64,000 nt of DNA from Paenibacillus artemisiicola. GTDB taxonomy: Bacteria > Bacillota > Bacilli > Paenibacillales > Paenibacillaceae. The translations under genes and the position numbers were made by a program. Shown piece by piece: positions 51,021 to 59,896 of this stretch. Numbering within the stretch: position 1 is the first letter of the stretch; each line of letters opens with the position of its first letter. Under the pieces are notes generated by a model that saw only the letters and a list, made by a program, of their open reading frames with translations, was not told where the DNA came from and searched no databases. The DNA is taken from assembly GCF_017652985.1 (NCBI RefSeq), contig NZ_JAGGDJ010000031.1:1-64000 (forward strand). Direction: 5' to 3'.

Positions 51021-52123
51021 CGATTTTTTCGGCCTCCCACCTCGATGCGCCTTCCCTTCCACGCGACGCGGCCCAGGAAGACGACCTGGTACGCCGAGTA
51101 CGCCATCACAACCAGGAAAAACGCCGTGCTCAGCATATGGACCGCCGGCAGCCACCGGCCGAAGCGCCCCGTATAGCGCACGAAATAATAAATCTGCGCC
51201 GTGTAGAGCGCGTAGCCGGCGACGAACGGCCAAGCCCAGGACGTGCCGAGCAGAAAGGGCGCCGCCTCCGCGGCGATCAGCCCGACGAGCCATGCGGCCA
51301 CGAGCGCGACCGTCCGTCCGTTCAGCTTGCCCGTGCTGAGCACCGCGCCCTTGCTGAAGCCCTCGATCTCGCTGCGGATTCCGCCGGGGTACATGCGGAA
51401 GGACACCATGCCGCGGCCGATGAAATTCGTGACCGGAATGCCGGCCTCCATGTATTTGGCGCCCAGGTTCAAGTCGTCCAGCAGCTCGGATTTGATCGCT
51501 TCGTGGCCCTGCGCCCGTTCGTAATCGTCCCGCGCCGTCAGGATGCACGATCCGTACAGCCCTTTCTTCGGATTGGTCCGCTCGAACGGGGACGTGAACG
51601 CGAACAGCCCGAGGATGTTCGCGATGAGCGCCAGCCGCTCGTAAAACCGCTCCGTCAGGTGAAACGGCACCACGGAGACGACGCCCCCCGCCTTCGCCCG
51701 CTCCGCCAGCAGCGATGCCAGCGCGTCCGGCGCAAGCCGCACGTCCGCGTCGAGAAAGGCGATCAGCTCCCCGGACGAACGCTTGTAGCCGTTCCAGACG
51801 GCCCAGTTTTTGCCCGTCCAGCCCGCCGGCGGCGGCGTGCCGGCGACGACCGTGACGCCGAAGCGCTCCGCGACGGCCCGCGTATCGTCCTCCGATCCGT
51901 CGTCCACGACGATGATCTCGAACGGCCGGCGCGTCTGCGCCTGCAGCGAGCCCAGCAGGTGAGGCAGATTGCGCGCCTCGTTGCGCGCCGGGACGACGAC
52001 GGACAGCCTGCCGCCCGCCGGCGCGTCCGAAGGGAGGGCAAGAGGAATCGTATTCGCGCGAAACAAGACCAAGCCCGCGGCGCAACCGCACGCCAGCAGA
52101 GCCGCCAGCAGCAGCAAGCCCAT
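51017..52123 (-). CDS. Family 2 glycosyltransferase (CrtQ-like)
   Basis: 368 aa. An N-terminal membrane helix (residues 1-22), GT-A domain with LSVVVPARNEARNLPHLLGS, IIVVDDGSEDDT and the DxD motif LIAFLDADVRL, an acceptor-side EDDLNLGAKY-type segment (ELLDDLNLGAKYMEAGI), and three C-terminal membrane helices. The layout matches CrtQ, the 4,4'-diaponeurosporenoate glycosyltransferase of staphyloxanthin synthesis, and related membrane glycosyltransferases. No carotenoid synthase or desaturase is nearby. GGTGGGG lies 2-3 nt before the ATG. Weak promoter-like TATGAT ~50 bp upstream. Confidence 0.82.
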   Translation of the reverse strand: MGLLLLAALLACGCAAGLVLFRANTIPLALPSDAPAGGRLSVVVPARNEARNLPHLLGSLQAQTRRPFEIIVVDDGSEDDTRAVAERFGVTVVAGTPPPAGWTGKNWAVWNGYKRSSGELIAFLDADVRLAPDALASLLAERAKAGGVVSVVPFHLTERFYERLALIANILGLFAFTSPFERTNPKKGLYGSCILTARDDYERAQGHEAIKSELLDDLNLGAKYMEAGIPVTNFIGRGMVSFRMYPGGIRSEIEGFSKGAVLSTGKLNGRTVALVAAWLVGLIAAEAAPFLLGTSWAWPFVAGYALYTAQIYYFVRYTGRFGRWLPAVHMLSTAFFLVVMAYSAYQVVFLGRVAWKGRRIEVGGRKNR

Positions 52124-52342
52124 ATCCCCACCCCCGTATAGTTCCAGGATATGAATCTATCATAAGAGATATTGCTAGAAACTTCCACGGTTTGTAAACC
52201 GGCGAAGAAAATCGCAAAAACCGCCACGACGGCGCGCGCGGGAGGGCTTGTCCGGGCGTCGGGGCGGCGGGGATGGTCCGCTCGAAAGGCGGGCGGGACG
52301 ACCGCCGGCCCGCGCGCTGCGGCCGAGCCGGCCGCGCGCCGT

Positions 52343-52386
52343 CGGTGCTCGTTGACCCGAGGCCAAGCTGCCGGCGGCGAGCACCG
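52343..52386. repeat. Inverted repeat downstream of the molybdenum hydroxylase operon
   Basis: CGGTGCTCG and CGAGCACCG (perfect 9 bp) enclose 26 nt. No T-run. Possibly part of the operon end. No gene is visible in 52124-52422. Confidence 0.45.
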
Positions 52387-52422
52387 CGCCAGTCGTGACC
52401 CGCGCGCCCAAGACAGGAGCCC

Positions 52423-53058
52423 TCAACCCGGCCCCGGTCCGCCCTCCTCCCGCGCCAATCGCGCCTCCAGCTCCGCCAGCCCCTCGGGCGTGTCGGCGTC
52501 CAGCCCCCACGCCGCGTCGCCGAACGGGACGACCCGCAGCGCGGAGCGGTGCCGGACGAGGATGGACCTGCCGCCCTCGTCGCCGCCCAGCGTCTCGAAC
52601 GCCGCGTACAACCCGGCGTCGAACAGCACGGGATGGCCCGGGGCGCCGGAATAGGCGGGCCGCACGATGCGGACGCCCTCGCCGCGGCTCCGGACGTACT
52701 CCCGCAGCAGCGCGTCGACGACGGCGCGCGGGACGAGCGGCTGGTCGGCCAAAAACACGAGCGCCGCGTCCGTCCGGTCCGCCAGCGCCGCGATCCCGGT
52801 CCGCAGCGAGGACGCCATCCCCGTCCGGTATGCCGGGTTCTCGGCGATCTCGATGCGCGCGCCGAACGGAGCCGCCGACGCGGCAAGCTCCCGCATGCGG
52901 TGTCCCCCGACCAGGACGACCGGCGACAGCCCCGCCGCGAGCGCGGTCTCCGCCGCATAATGGAACAGCGGCTTGCCCGCCAAAGGAACGAGCGGCTTGA
53001 ACCGCCCCATCCGCGTCGACAGGCCGGCGGCGAGAATCACGGCGCCGACCCGGCTCAT
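52423..53058 (-). CDS. Molybdenum cofactor nucleotidyltransferase (MocA-like)
   Basis: 211 aa. Nucleotidyltransferase signature VILAAGLSTRMGRFKPLVPL, LVFLADQPLVPRAVVDALL and AYSGAPGHPVLFDAGLY, as in MocA/PucB. MocA makes molybdopterin cytosine dinucleotide for the xanthine-oxidase family. The start overlaps the XdhC stop as ATGA. It is the last gene of the operon and supplies the cofactor form needed by the large subunit. Confidence 0.9.
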   Translation of the reverse strand: MSRVGAVILAAGLSTRMGRFKPLVPLAGKPLFHYAAETALAAGLSPVVLVGGHRMRELAASAAPFGARIEIAENPAYRTGMASSLRTGIAALADRTDAALVFLADQPLVPRAVVDALLREYVRSRGEGVRIVRPAYSGAPGHPVLFDAGLYAAFETLGGDEGGRSILVRHRSALRVVPFGDAAWGLDADTPEGLAELEARLAREEGGPGPG

Positions 53059-54278
53059 GTCGGCCTCCGGCACCGGCCGCTCCGGTGCGCGATCAGCTCC
53101 GCGACGATGCTGACCGCGATCTCCTCCGGCCCTTCGGCGCCGATGTCCGCGCCGACCGGCGCATGCAGCCAGCCGGGCACGGGATCGGGCGCGAGCAGCC
53201 GCTCCGTCCGGCCCCGCGCCCCCAAAACGCCGGCGTAGCGCGGCGGAGCCTGCTGCAGCCGCCGCACGATCTGCCGGTCCTGCGCGAAGCCGTGCGTCAT
53301 GACGAGCACGAAGGCGTCCGCGGGAATCGGATGCCGCGCGAGGTACGTCTCCGGATGCAGGGCGACGAGCCGCGCGTCCGGATAATTCGCCGCGCTGCAC
53401 CTCGCCGCGCGCGGGTCGACGACCGTGACGGCGAAGTCCGCTGCCGCCGCCAGCCGGACCAGCAGTTCGGTATCGGGCCCCGCGCCGAAGACGATCAGCC
53501 GCTCCGGCGGCCGGTAGAGCTCGAGCAGCAGCGCTCCCTCTCCCGCCGGCAGCGCCAAGGTTCCGATCGCCGCGCCGCGCGCGAGAAACCGGCCGATCGC
53601 CGGGAGCAGCCATTCGTCCGCCGCGCCGAGCCCCGCCGCGCGTCCGAAGGTCTCCCCGTCCTCCGCATAAAACAACCCGGCGCCATCGTCCCGCTCCCCG
53701 CCGCATTCGGATACGCCTCCGGCATCGGGATCTCCCCCGCGCTCCGGCCGCCTAGCTGCTTCGGCCGGCCGAGACGGCGCCTCGGAATTCGGATGCGGCC
53801 CCACCCCGCTCGCCTCGTTCTCGGCACCAATCGCCATGCATTCGCCGCGCAGCCGCCGCGCATGCACCACGCGCGCGCCCCGCTCCAGGCACGCCGCCGC
53901 GCGCGCCCAGACGGACGCGCCGCCGTCGCCGGCCCCGTCCGCCCAGGCGCACGGCTCGACGTAGACGGTGACGCGTCCGTTGCAGCCCGCCCCGCGCCCC
54001 CAGGACAGATCGTCCTCCGCCCGCAGGTCGTACGTCAGCGACATCGGCCGGCCGCCGGCAATGACTTCCCCGGCGCGGTGCCGCAGATCCTCCTCCAGGC
54101 AGCCCGCGCTGATGACCCCTTGCGCGTCCCCGTCCTCGCCGATCAGCATCTTGGCCCCCGCGTGCCGGTAGGCCGAGCCTTCGACCGCGATCACCGTCGC
54201 CATCGCGCAGCGCTGCCGGCCGCGCGCCTTCAACGCCCGCAGCATGCGGCAGCGGTCATTCACGATCGAGCACCGCAT
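53055..54278 (-). CDS. XdhC/CoxI-family maturation factor
   Basis: 407 aa. N-terminal XdhC-CoxI motif VIAVEGSAYRHAGAKMLIGEDG, GCLEEDLRHRA and a C-terminal Rossmann half (RLIVFGAGPDTELLVRLAAAADF, DRQIVRRLQQAPPRYAGVLGARGRTE). XdhC binds the molybdenum cofactor, promotes its sulfuration and inserts it. Between the halves lies an unusual hydrophilic Gly/Glu-rich insertion (residues ~155-205). Two starts are possible: ATG 54278 or GTG 54263, both overlapping the 2Fe-2S gene; neither has a strong ribosome binding site, so coupling is likely. Confidence 0.88.
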   Translation of the reverse strand: MRCSIVNDRCRMLRALKARGRQRCAMATVIAVEGSAYRHAGAKMLIGEDGDAQGVISAGCLEEDLRHRAGEVIAGGRPMSLTYDLRAEDDLSWGRGAGCNGRVTVYVEPCAWADGAGDGGASVWARAAACLERGARVVHARRLRGECMAIGAENEASGVGPHPNSEAPSRPAEAARRPERGGDPDAGGVSECGGERDDGAGLFYAEDGETFGRAAGLGAADEWLLPAIGRFLARGAAIGTLALPAGEGALLLELYRPPERLIVFGAGPDTELLVRLAAAADFAVTVVDPRAARCSAANYPDARLVALHPETYLARHPIPADAFVLVMTHGFAQDRQIVRRLQQAPPRYAGVLGARGRTERLLAPDPVPGWLHAPVGADIGAEGPEEIAVSIVAELIAHRSGRCRRPT

Positions 54279-54726
54279 GGATCGCTTCGCGAATCTCTTG
54301 GTAACTCGTGCAGCGGCAAATATTGGACCGCAGCCATTCCGTCACGACCGCCTCGTCCGCGTCCGGAAACCGTTCGAGGAGCGCCTGGCAATTCATGATG
54401 AAGCCCGACGTGCAGAAGCCGCATTGAAACGCGAACTTGTCGATGAACGCCTGCTGGATCGGCGCGTCCTCCAAGCCCTCGATGGTCGTGATGCGCATGC
54501 CGTGCGTTTCGATGGCCAGCACCAGGCAGGATTTGACCGCGAGGCCGTTCAGCATGACCGTGCAGGCGCCGCAGTCGCCGTTCTCGCAGCCGGCCTTCGC
54601 GCCCGTGAGTCCCAAATGCTCGCGCAGCACGCGCAGCAGCGTATCCGCCGAACGGACGACGACGGGCCGCCGCCTTCCGTTGACCAGCAGCTCCATTTCG
54701 CCTTTGACGATACCCCGATCGCTCAT
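54256..54726 (-). CDS. Molybdenum hydroxylase small subunit (two 2Fe-2S clusters)
   Basis: 156 aa. The plant-type cluster is held by C47, C52, C55 and C67 (CENGDCGACTVMLNG) and the second by C102, C105, C137 and C139 (QCGFCTSG ... NICRCT). This is the CoxS/XdhC-type electron-transfer subunit. The ATG overlaps the FAD-subunit stop as ATGA. It passes electrons from the molybdenum centre to FAD. Confidence 0.94.
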   Translation of the reverse strand: MSDRGIVKGEMELLVNGRRRPVVVRSADTLLRVLREHLGLTGAKAGCENGDCGACTVMLNGLAVKSCLVLAIETHGMRITTIEGLEDAPIQQAFIDKFAFQCGFCTSGFIMNCQALLERFPDADEAVVTEWLRSNICRCTSYQEIREAIHAVLDRE

Positions 54727-55562
54727 ATGCCCCTCCGTTCCAATTCCGCCATCGTATCCCGCAGCGTGTTGCGCAGCACGAACGTCCGGTACGCCCCCGA
54801 GGCGAGGATGTCGCTCAAAATCGGCGCCGGCCATTCCGCGATCGCGCGGTCGATCCGATCCTCCATGGGGAGCGAGGCGTCGTTCAGGATCGCCTCCAGC
54901 CGCGCCGAACGGAACGGAATGTCGCTGACGCCGCTGAACGCGATCCGGATGCCCTCGCCCGTCTTCAAGGCGGCGATGCGGACGACGGGATAGTCGATGC
55001 GCTCCATCTTCGTCTTCTTGACCGTCACGTACGGCAGCCCGAAATACCGGCGGTCGCTGATTACTTGCACGAGCAGCTCGCCCGGCGCGAGCCGCGGCTC
55101 GCCGTTCAAGATGTCGGCGACCGGCACGGTCCGCGTCCCGCCCGGCCCGGCGAGCACGGCCTCGCCGTCGACGAGCAGGAACGGCAGCAGCACTTCGCGA
55201 TAGTAGAACTTTCCGCACAAATTGCCGCCGACGGTGATGCGGTTCCGATTCGTATGGTCGGCCACGTCCCGCGTCGTGTCCGCGAGCAGCGGGAACAGCG
55301 GATGCTCCTCCACCGCGATCAGCGGCACCGCCGCCCCGATGACGAGCCGGTCGCCGCGGAATTCCATGACGCAGCAGTCGGGGATCGCCTTGATGTCGAT
55401 GACCGCCCCGGTGCGCAGCTGCTCCAGGCGCGCCATGGAGATGATCTCCGAGCCGCCCGCGTAATAGAGCGGCGATTGGCCTCTCGCCTCCGCTTGCCGG
55501 TACAGCCGGACCGCCTCGCCGACGGACGCCGGCCGGAAATATTCGAAATCGTACGCAATCAT
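54723..55562 (-). CDS. Molybdenum hydroxylase FAD-binding subunit
   Basis: 279 aa. CoxM/XdhB-type FAD domain: YYAGGSEIISMARL near residues 33-46, HTNRNRITVGGNLCGKFYYRE (FAD-binding TxGGN motif) and a C-terminal CODH_FAD domain. It overlaps the large-subunit stop and the small-subunit start by 4 bp each, so the three subunits are made in step. Confidence 0.92.
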   Translation of the reverse strand: MIAYDFEYFRPASVGEAVRLYRQAEARGQSPLYYAGGSEIISMARLEQLRTGAVIDIKAIPDCCVMEFRGDRLVIGAAVPLIAVEEHPLFPLLADTTRDVADHTNRNRITVGGNLCGKFYYREVLLPFLLVDGEAVLAGPGGTRTVPVADILNGEPRLAPGELLVQVISDRRYFGLPYVTVKKTKMERIDYPVVRIAALKTGEGIRIAFSGVSDIPFRSARLEAILNDASLPMEDRIDRAIAEWPAPILSDILASGAYRTFVLRNTLRDTMAELERRGI

Positions 55563-57886
55563 GGGTGTCCACCGCCCTCCTTATGCCGCCAAATGAGTTC
55601 CGGGGTCAGCGGAAGCTCGTTCAGCGGAATGCCGGCCGCGGCCGACAGCGCGTTCGCGAGCGCCGCCGGCATGCCGATCGTGCCGTGCTCCCCGATGCCC
55701 CGCGCGCCGTACGGGCCGTCGTGATACGGCGTCTCCACGAAGTCCACCAAGTACTCCGGCGTTTCCCCGTAGCGGGTGATCTTGTACGTGCGCAGCTGCG
55801 GGTTGAGCACCGCGCCCGCTTCGTCGAACAGGAAGCCTTCGCGCGTGGCGAAGCTGAGCCCCATGTTCATGCCGCCCATGACCTGCCCGCGCGCCAGCGC
55901 CTCGTTCAGCACGCGGCCGGCGTCGAGCACGGACGCCGCCGTCAGGATGCGGTACGTCCAGTCGCGAGTATCGAGCTCGACCTCGACCGCCTGCGCGCCG
56001 ACGGTCCACTGCGGGCCGGGAATGCCTTTGCCCGTCTCGGGGTCGAGCGTCCGCAGCCCGTGCACCTTGTACGTCCCCCGGCCGATGACGGGCTTTCCGA
56101 TCGAGTCCCCGTCCGGAAACGAGTAGCCGTTCGCCAGATCGCCGAACGTCAGGCGCCGTTCCGGGTCGTCCTTGGCGTACACCTCTCCTCCGGCGGTCTC
56201 CAGCTCCTCGGGCGGACGCTTCAGCACGAACGAGGCGTTGCGCTTCAGCTGCGCGAGGGCGTCGTCCGCGGCGCCGAGGACCGCCCGGCCGGCCATCATC
56301 GACGACGTGCTCGCGACCGTCTTCCAATGCTCGGGGGTCAGCTCCGTGTCGACGTCCATTTTGACCCGCACCCGGGACAGCGGAACGTCCATCCGCTCGG
56401 CCAGCAGCTGCGCCATCACGGTCCGGTTCCCCTGCCCGATCTCGCTCGGGCCGACCCCGAGATTCATGCTGCCGTCCGGGTTGAACGTGACGACCGCGCC
56501 GCTGCCGGTGTCGATCTTGGACGTGGACGTCTTCCATAGGCAGGCCGCCCCCTTCGCCCTCACCTTGCCGTCGCCGGCCTCGATCCGCCGGCCGTCCTCC
56601 CACCGGATCAGCGTCTTCAGCCGATCGATGCACCGCTCCACGTCGCCCAGGTTGCTCCGGTTCAAGGGCGCCTGAGTCGGCGTCGTATCGCCGGGTTTGA
56701 CGGCGTTCAAACGCCGCAGCGCGAGCGGGTCCATGCCAAGGCGGTCCGCCAGCAGATCCATCGCCCGCTCGATGCAGTAATGCGATTCCGAGTGGCCGAA
56801 GCCCCGAAAGGCCGTCGCGTACGGATGGTTCGTGTACACGCAGAGCGAGTCGCAGCGCACGTTGTCGACGCGGTACGGCCCCGTGCAGTCGACCGCCGCC
56901 GCCGTCGCCACCGACGGCCCCAGCTCCGTATAGCCTCCGGTATCGAATAAATACGTGATGTCCACGGCCTGCAGCTTGCCGTCCCGCGAGGCGCCCACCT
57001 TCACGGTCGCTTCCAAGCCGATGTGGCTGGGCGAGCCGGCCATGTCCGTTTCCCGAACGTTGTTGATCTTGACGGGCAGCCCCCCGCACGCCTTCGAAGC
57101 CAGGTACGCGATATATTCCAGCTGCACGGAGCCCTTCCCGCCGAACGCGCCCCCCACGAACGGGACATGCGTCGCGACCTCGGTTTGCTTCAAACCGAAA
57201 AACCGCTCGAACAGCGGTCCCATATGAAAGCCGTCCTGCGTCGAAGACTCGATCCGCACGAGCCCGCCCGGCATGATCTCCACGATGGCGCAGCGCGGCT
57301 CCATCGCGCCGTGGTCGGACGTGCGGAACCGCAGCGCGGTTTCCACGACCGTCTCGCTGGCCGCCCACCCGGCCGCCATATCGCCTTTGCGGATGCGGGC
57401 TCGGCTGCCGATGTTGGAACGCGGCTCGGGGTACACGTCGCCGTACCGCCGGTACCCGGCCGGGTCGTCGTGCACGAGCGGCGCGTCCGGCAGCAGGGCG
57501 GCGCTCGGGGACTGCACGGCCGGCAGCGGCTCGAACGCGGCGCGGATCCGCCCCGCCGCCAGCTTCGCGAGGCACTCCGTGTCGGCGACGATGACCGCGA
57601 TCGGCTCGCCGAAATAGCGCACCTTGCCGTACGCCAGCGGCGGCCGGTCGGCGAGCAGCGGTCCCGTCGGCTCAGGATGCGCCTCCCCGGTCACGACGGC
57701 CCGCACGCCTCCGAGCTTCAGCGCGTCGGACGCGTCGATGCCGACGATCCGCGCGTGGGCATGGGGGCTCGTCACCAGCCAGCCGTGCAGCAGGCGGGAC
57801 GATTCCGTATCGTTCGTATAGCGGGCGAAGCCCGTCACCTTGTCCCGCGACTCCAGCCTCGGCACGCCTTTGCCGATCGTATCCAT
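55559..57886 (-). CDS. Xanthine-dehydrogenase-family molybdenum-binding large subunit
   Basis: 775 aa from the ATG at 57886 (GGAGGGGG 8 nt upstream); the open frame further upstream is not supported. Motifs: GKVRYFGEPIAVIVADT, VPFVGGAFGGKGSVQLEYIA (molybdopterin site), ATAFRGFGHSESHYCIERAMD, VGPSEIGQGNRTVMAQLLAE and RGIGEHGTIG with the catalytic glutamate. This is the XdhA/CoxL family that hydroxylates purines, aldehydes or N-heterocycles. The AFRGFGHSE loop lacks the AYRCSFR hallmark of CO dehydrogenase, so CO oxidation is excluded; a purine-type substrate is the default guess. First gene of a complete large-FAD-FeS-XdhC-MocA operon. Confidence 0.92.
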   Translation of the reverse strand: MDTIGKGVPRLESRDKVTGFARYTNDTESSRLLHGWLVTSPHAHARIVGIDASDALKLGGVRAVVTGEAHPEPTGPLLADRPPLAYGKVRYFGEPIAVIVADTECLAKLAAGRIRAAFEPLPAVQSPSAALLPDAPLVHDDPAGYRRYGDVYPEPRSNIGSRARIRKGDMAAGWAASETVVETALRFRTSDHGAMEPRCAIVEIMPGGLVRIESSTQDGFHMGPLFERFFGLKQTEVATHVPFVGGAFGGKGSVQLEYIAYLASKACGGLPVKINNVRETDMAGSPSHIGLEATVKVGASRDGKLQAVDITYLFDTGGYTELGPSVATAAAVDCTGPYRVDNVRCDSLCVYTNHPYATAFRGFGHSESHYCIERAMDLLADRLGMDPLALRRLNAVKPGDTTPTQAPLNRSNLGDVERCIDRLKTLIRWEDGRRIEAGDGKVRAKGAACLWKTSTSKIDTGSGAVVTFNPDGSMNLGVGPSEIGQGNRTVMAQLLAERMDVPLSRVRVKMDVDTELTPEHWKTVASTSSMMAGRAVLGAADDALAQLKRNASFVLKRPPEELETAGGEVYAKDDPERRLTFGDLANGYSFPDGDSIGKPVIGRGTYKVHGLRTLDPETGKGIPGPQWTVGAQAVEVELDTRDWTYRILTAASVLDAGRVLNEALARGQVMGGMNMGLSFATREGFLFDEAGAVLNPQLRTYKITRYGETPEYLVDFVETPYHDGPYGARGIGEHGTIGMPAALANALSAAAGIPLNELPLTPELIWRHKEGGGHP

Positions 57887-58160
57887 TGCCGCCGCCCCCT
57901 CCCTCGCCTGGCCGAATGCGCCGATGCCTTTACGGACGCCTTGTATCATCATATAGCCGCGGGACGTTGTCCTATGCGCGCGGGGGCTTTTCGCCGGCGC
58001 CGGCAGGGTGGCCGGGGGCGCGGCTAATGGCGGCACGACGCTTGGCAATGGGACAAGGCGGTGCCGGCCGGCCGCAGCCGCGGCCGGGAGCGCCGGGCCG
58101 CGCGCCAAACGCCGCCGGCTCATCGACGGATGGCGGCGTCACCGCCGCCATCCCCAACCC

Positions 58161-58192
58161 AAAAAGCCTTCGCCCCCTTGGGGGCAAAGGCT
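58161..58192 (-). terminator. Intrinsic terminator after the sigma-factor gene
   Basis: AGCCTT..GCCCCC pairs with GGGGGC..AAGGCT with one mismatch and a 2-nt gap, followed by five T on the minus strand. The stretch 57887-58160 shows no gene. Confidence 0.88.
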
Positions 58193-58228
58193 CTATCTCG
58201 TGTGACGTCCATCGGACGCGAGGCTTCC

Positions 58229-58753
58229 CTACTCCCGCGCCATCGCGCGCAGCTGCTTCCGCGCGCGGTGGATGCGCGTCTTCACGGCGGCCACCGTCAA
58301 ACGCTGGACGCGCGCGATCTGCTCGTAGGTCAGGTCATGCGCGTAGATGAGCAGGAGCGGCTGGCGCAGCAGCGGATCCAGCCGCATGATCAGCCGCAGC
58401 GCGTCGGCGACGGCCGAGGCGCGGTCCGGGCCGTCCGCCGCCCCCGCGCTCCAGCGCTCGACCCGGTCCGTCAACAGGACGCGCCCGAACGCTTTGCGGC
58501 GATAATCGATCGCCTTGTTCCGCGCGACGGCCGTCATCCACGCCTCGGGATTCGCGGCTTCCCGTACCGAATCGAGCCGGGCATAGATATTCAAAAACAC
58601 TTCCTGCGCGATGTCCTGCGCCAGATACCGGTCCTTGACGATCGCGTAAGCGGTCGCGTGGACAAGGCGTTCGTACCGCGCGTACAGCCGATTGAACTCT
58701 TGCTCCTTCGCGTCCCGCTCCGCCGCGGCGGCCGCTTGCAGAGCCCCGTTCAT
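58229..58753 (-). CDS. RNA polymerase sigma factor, ECF type
   Basis: 174 aa. Region 2 at residues ~22-88 (RLYARYERLVHATAYAIVKD, LAQDIAQEVFLNIYARLDSV, WMTAVARNKAIDYRRKAF) and region 4 at ~120-170 (LLRQPLLLIYAHDLTYEQIA, VAAVKTRIHRARKQLRAM). No region 1.1 or 3, hence group 4. GAGGG lies 7 nt before the ATG. Usually an anti-sigma gene follows; here a terminator follows at once, and instead a low-complexity ORF is coupled upstream by ATGA overlap. The signal controlling it is therefore unclear. Confidence 0.92.
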   Translation of the reverse strand: MNGALQAAAAAERDAKEQEFNRLYARYERLVHATAYAIVKDRYLAQDIAQEVFLNIYARLDSVREAANPEAWMTAVARNKAIDYRRKAFGRVLLTDRVERWSAGAADGPDRASAVADALRLIMRLDPLLRQPLLLIYAHDLTYEQIARVQRLTVAAVKTRIHRARKQLRAMARE

Positions 58754-59130
58754 CGGGAGGCCCTCTTACAGCCGACCGCCGCGGAGGCGGCGAACGGCGC
58801 CTCAAGCGCGGCTCCGGCTTCCGGATCGGCAGCCTTTCGCCGGGCAACGGCCTCGCCGGACGCGGCTCCGCTGCCGCTCGCCGGCGCCTTGCCCGAGGTG
58901 CCGGATGCCGTGTTCGCGCCGGTTGCAGATTGCCCGGCTCCGGCTCCGTCGTTCTGGGCCGGGTCGCCGCCGACGACGAGTCGGCCGCCCGCCTCGCCGC
59001 CGGAAGCTTGTCCGCTCGGGGCATTCCCGTAAACGGAAACGGGTTTGGAAAGAAGCGGCCAGCCGCCGCCGGCCGTTAACGTTATCCGCGGCGCGGAGGG
59101 CAGCGGCAGGATGAGCAATTGAGGATTCAT
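58750..59130 (-). CDS. Low-complexity protein coupled to the sigma factor (unknown)
   Basis: 126 aa. The N-terminal 35 residues are hydrophobic and Pro-rich (MNPQLLILPLPSAPRITLTA); the rest is Gly/Ala/Ser-rich (GQSATGANTASGTSGKAPAS). No membrane helix of normal length and no cysteine pair of a zinc anti-sigma domain. AAGGAG lies 11 nt before the ATG, and the stop overlaps the sigma start as ATGA, which supports real translation. It could be an intrinsically disordered regulator of the sigma factor; I recognise no family. Confidence 0.5.
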   Translation of the reverse strand: MNPQLLILPLPSAPRITLTAGGGWPLLSKPVSVYGNAPSGQASGGEAGGRLVVGGDPAQNDGAGAGQSATGANTASGTSGKAPASGSGAASGEAVARRKAADPEAGAALEAPFAASAAVGCKRASR

Positions 59131-59189
59131 GTCGGATCGCGCTCCTTCGTCTAACGGCGGCGATCGTCGCCCCGCCTTGGTCTAGCACC

Positions 59190-59218
59190 AGTATACCGCC
59201 GACCTGTTGCCGATTGAC
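59190..59218 (-). promoter_or_regulatory. Possible promoter for the sigma-factor unit
   Basis: GTCAAT, 17 bp, TATACT on the minus strand, ~60 bp before the upstream ORF. Weak -35. The rest of 59219-59555 shows only a short direct repeat of GCCGACGGTCGCCT and no gene. Confidence 0.45.
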
Positions 59219-59555
59219 GCAGCGATGTATCCGGTTTGCGGCCGACTTGTAACCAACTTGCAAAATAATCGCGCTTCGCGCGCTTTCCAAGACATCCGAC
59301 GCCCGCGCCGCGGCCGACGGTCGCCTTGCAGCCGACGGTCGCCTCCGCTTGAAGCCATGCGCGCGAAATTGTCCCGCCAAGCAGGCTGCTGCCGCGATTC
59401 GCGCCATTAATCATTGACATGCCAAATGATGCACGCGATATAAGGATCCGCCCGCCGGCTGCGGCAGAAGGAGAACCGTACCTCGTTCATTCCGCGGGGA
59501 ATGCCGCGTGTTTGACCTCTGGCCGTACACGCGGCCCAATCCGCTTCGTCAACAT

Positions 59556-59592
59556 AAAAAATCCTCCGCCCGCGTAATCGCGAACGGAGGAT
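59556..59592 (-). terminator. Intrinsic terminator after tRNA-Lys
   Basis: ATCCTCCG..CGCG pairs with CGCG..CGGAGGAT, followed by TTTTTT on the minus strand, 10 nt after the tRNA 3' end. Confidence 0.92.
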
Positions 59593-59601
59593 GATGGGAT
59601 A

Positions 59602-59673
59602 TAGGCCCGGTGGGGGTCGAACCCACAACCTACCGGTTAAGAGCCGGTTGCTCTGCCATTGAGCTACGGACCT
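59602..59673 (-). tRNA. tRNA-Lys (anticodon CTT)
   Basis: A full cloverleaf on the minus strand: acceptor AGGTCCG/CGGGCCT (one G-T pair), D arm GCTC AATGGCA GAGC, anticodon stem ACCGG/CCGGT with loop CTCTTAA, and T arm GTGGG TTCGACC CCCAC. The loop gives anticodon CTT, reading AAG, the preferred lysine codon in GC-rich genomes. The 3' CCA is not encoded. Confidence 0.95.
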
Positions 59674-59896
59674 GTATTAAGATAGTTATACAACAATTTG
59701 AACGAGCTTGCAAGCCCCGCCGGTCGCCTAAAAGTCGGCCGCGGGCTTCGTGCAGCAGCGCCTGCCCGTAACCAAACCAGCCGAACGGCCCGAAATCGCC
59801 GTCAGGACGCCAAAACGGGCGCTAATCGGGTTTCGGCGGCTGTGTTAATAAAGGGCCGCCTTTTGGAGCCGGAATGTGCGGTTTTGCGCTCATGAG

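Noticed and set aside
55559-57886. CO dehydrogenase large subunit
   Set aside because: The AYRCSFR-type active-site loop is absent; the protein has AFRGFGHSE.
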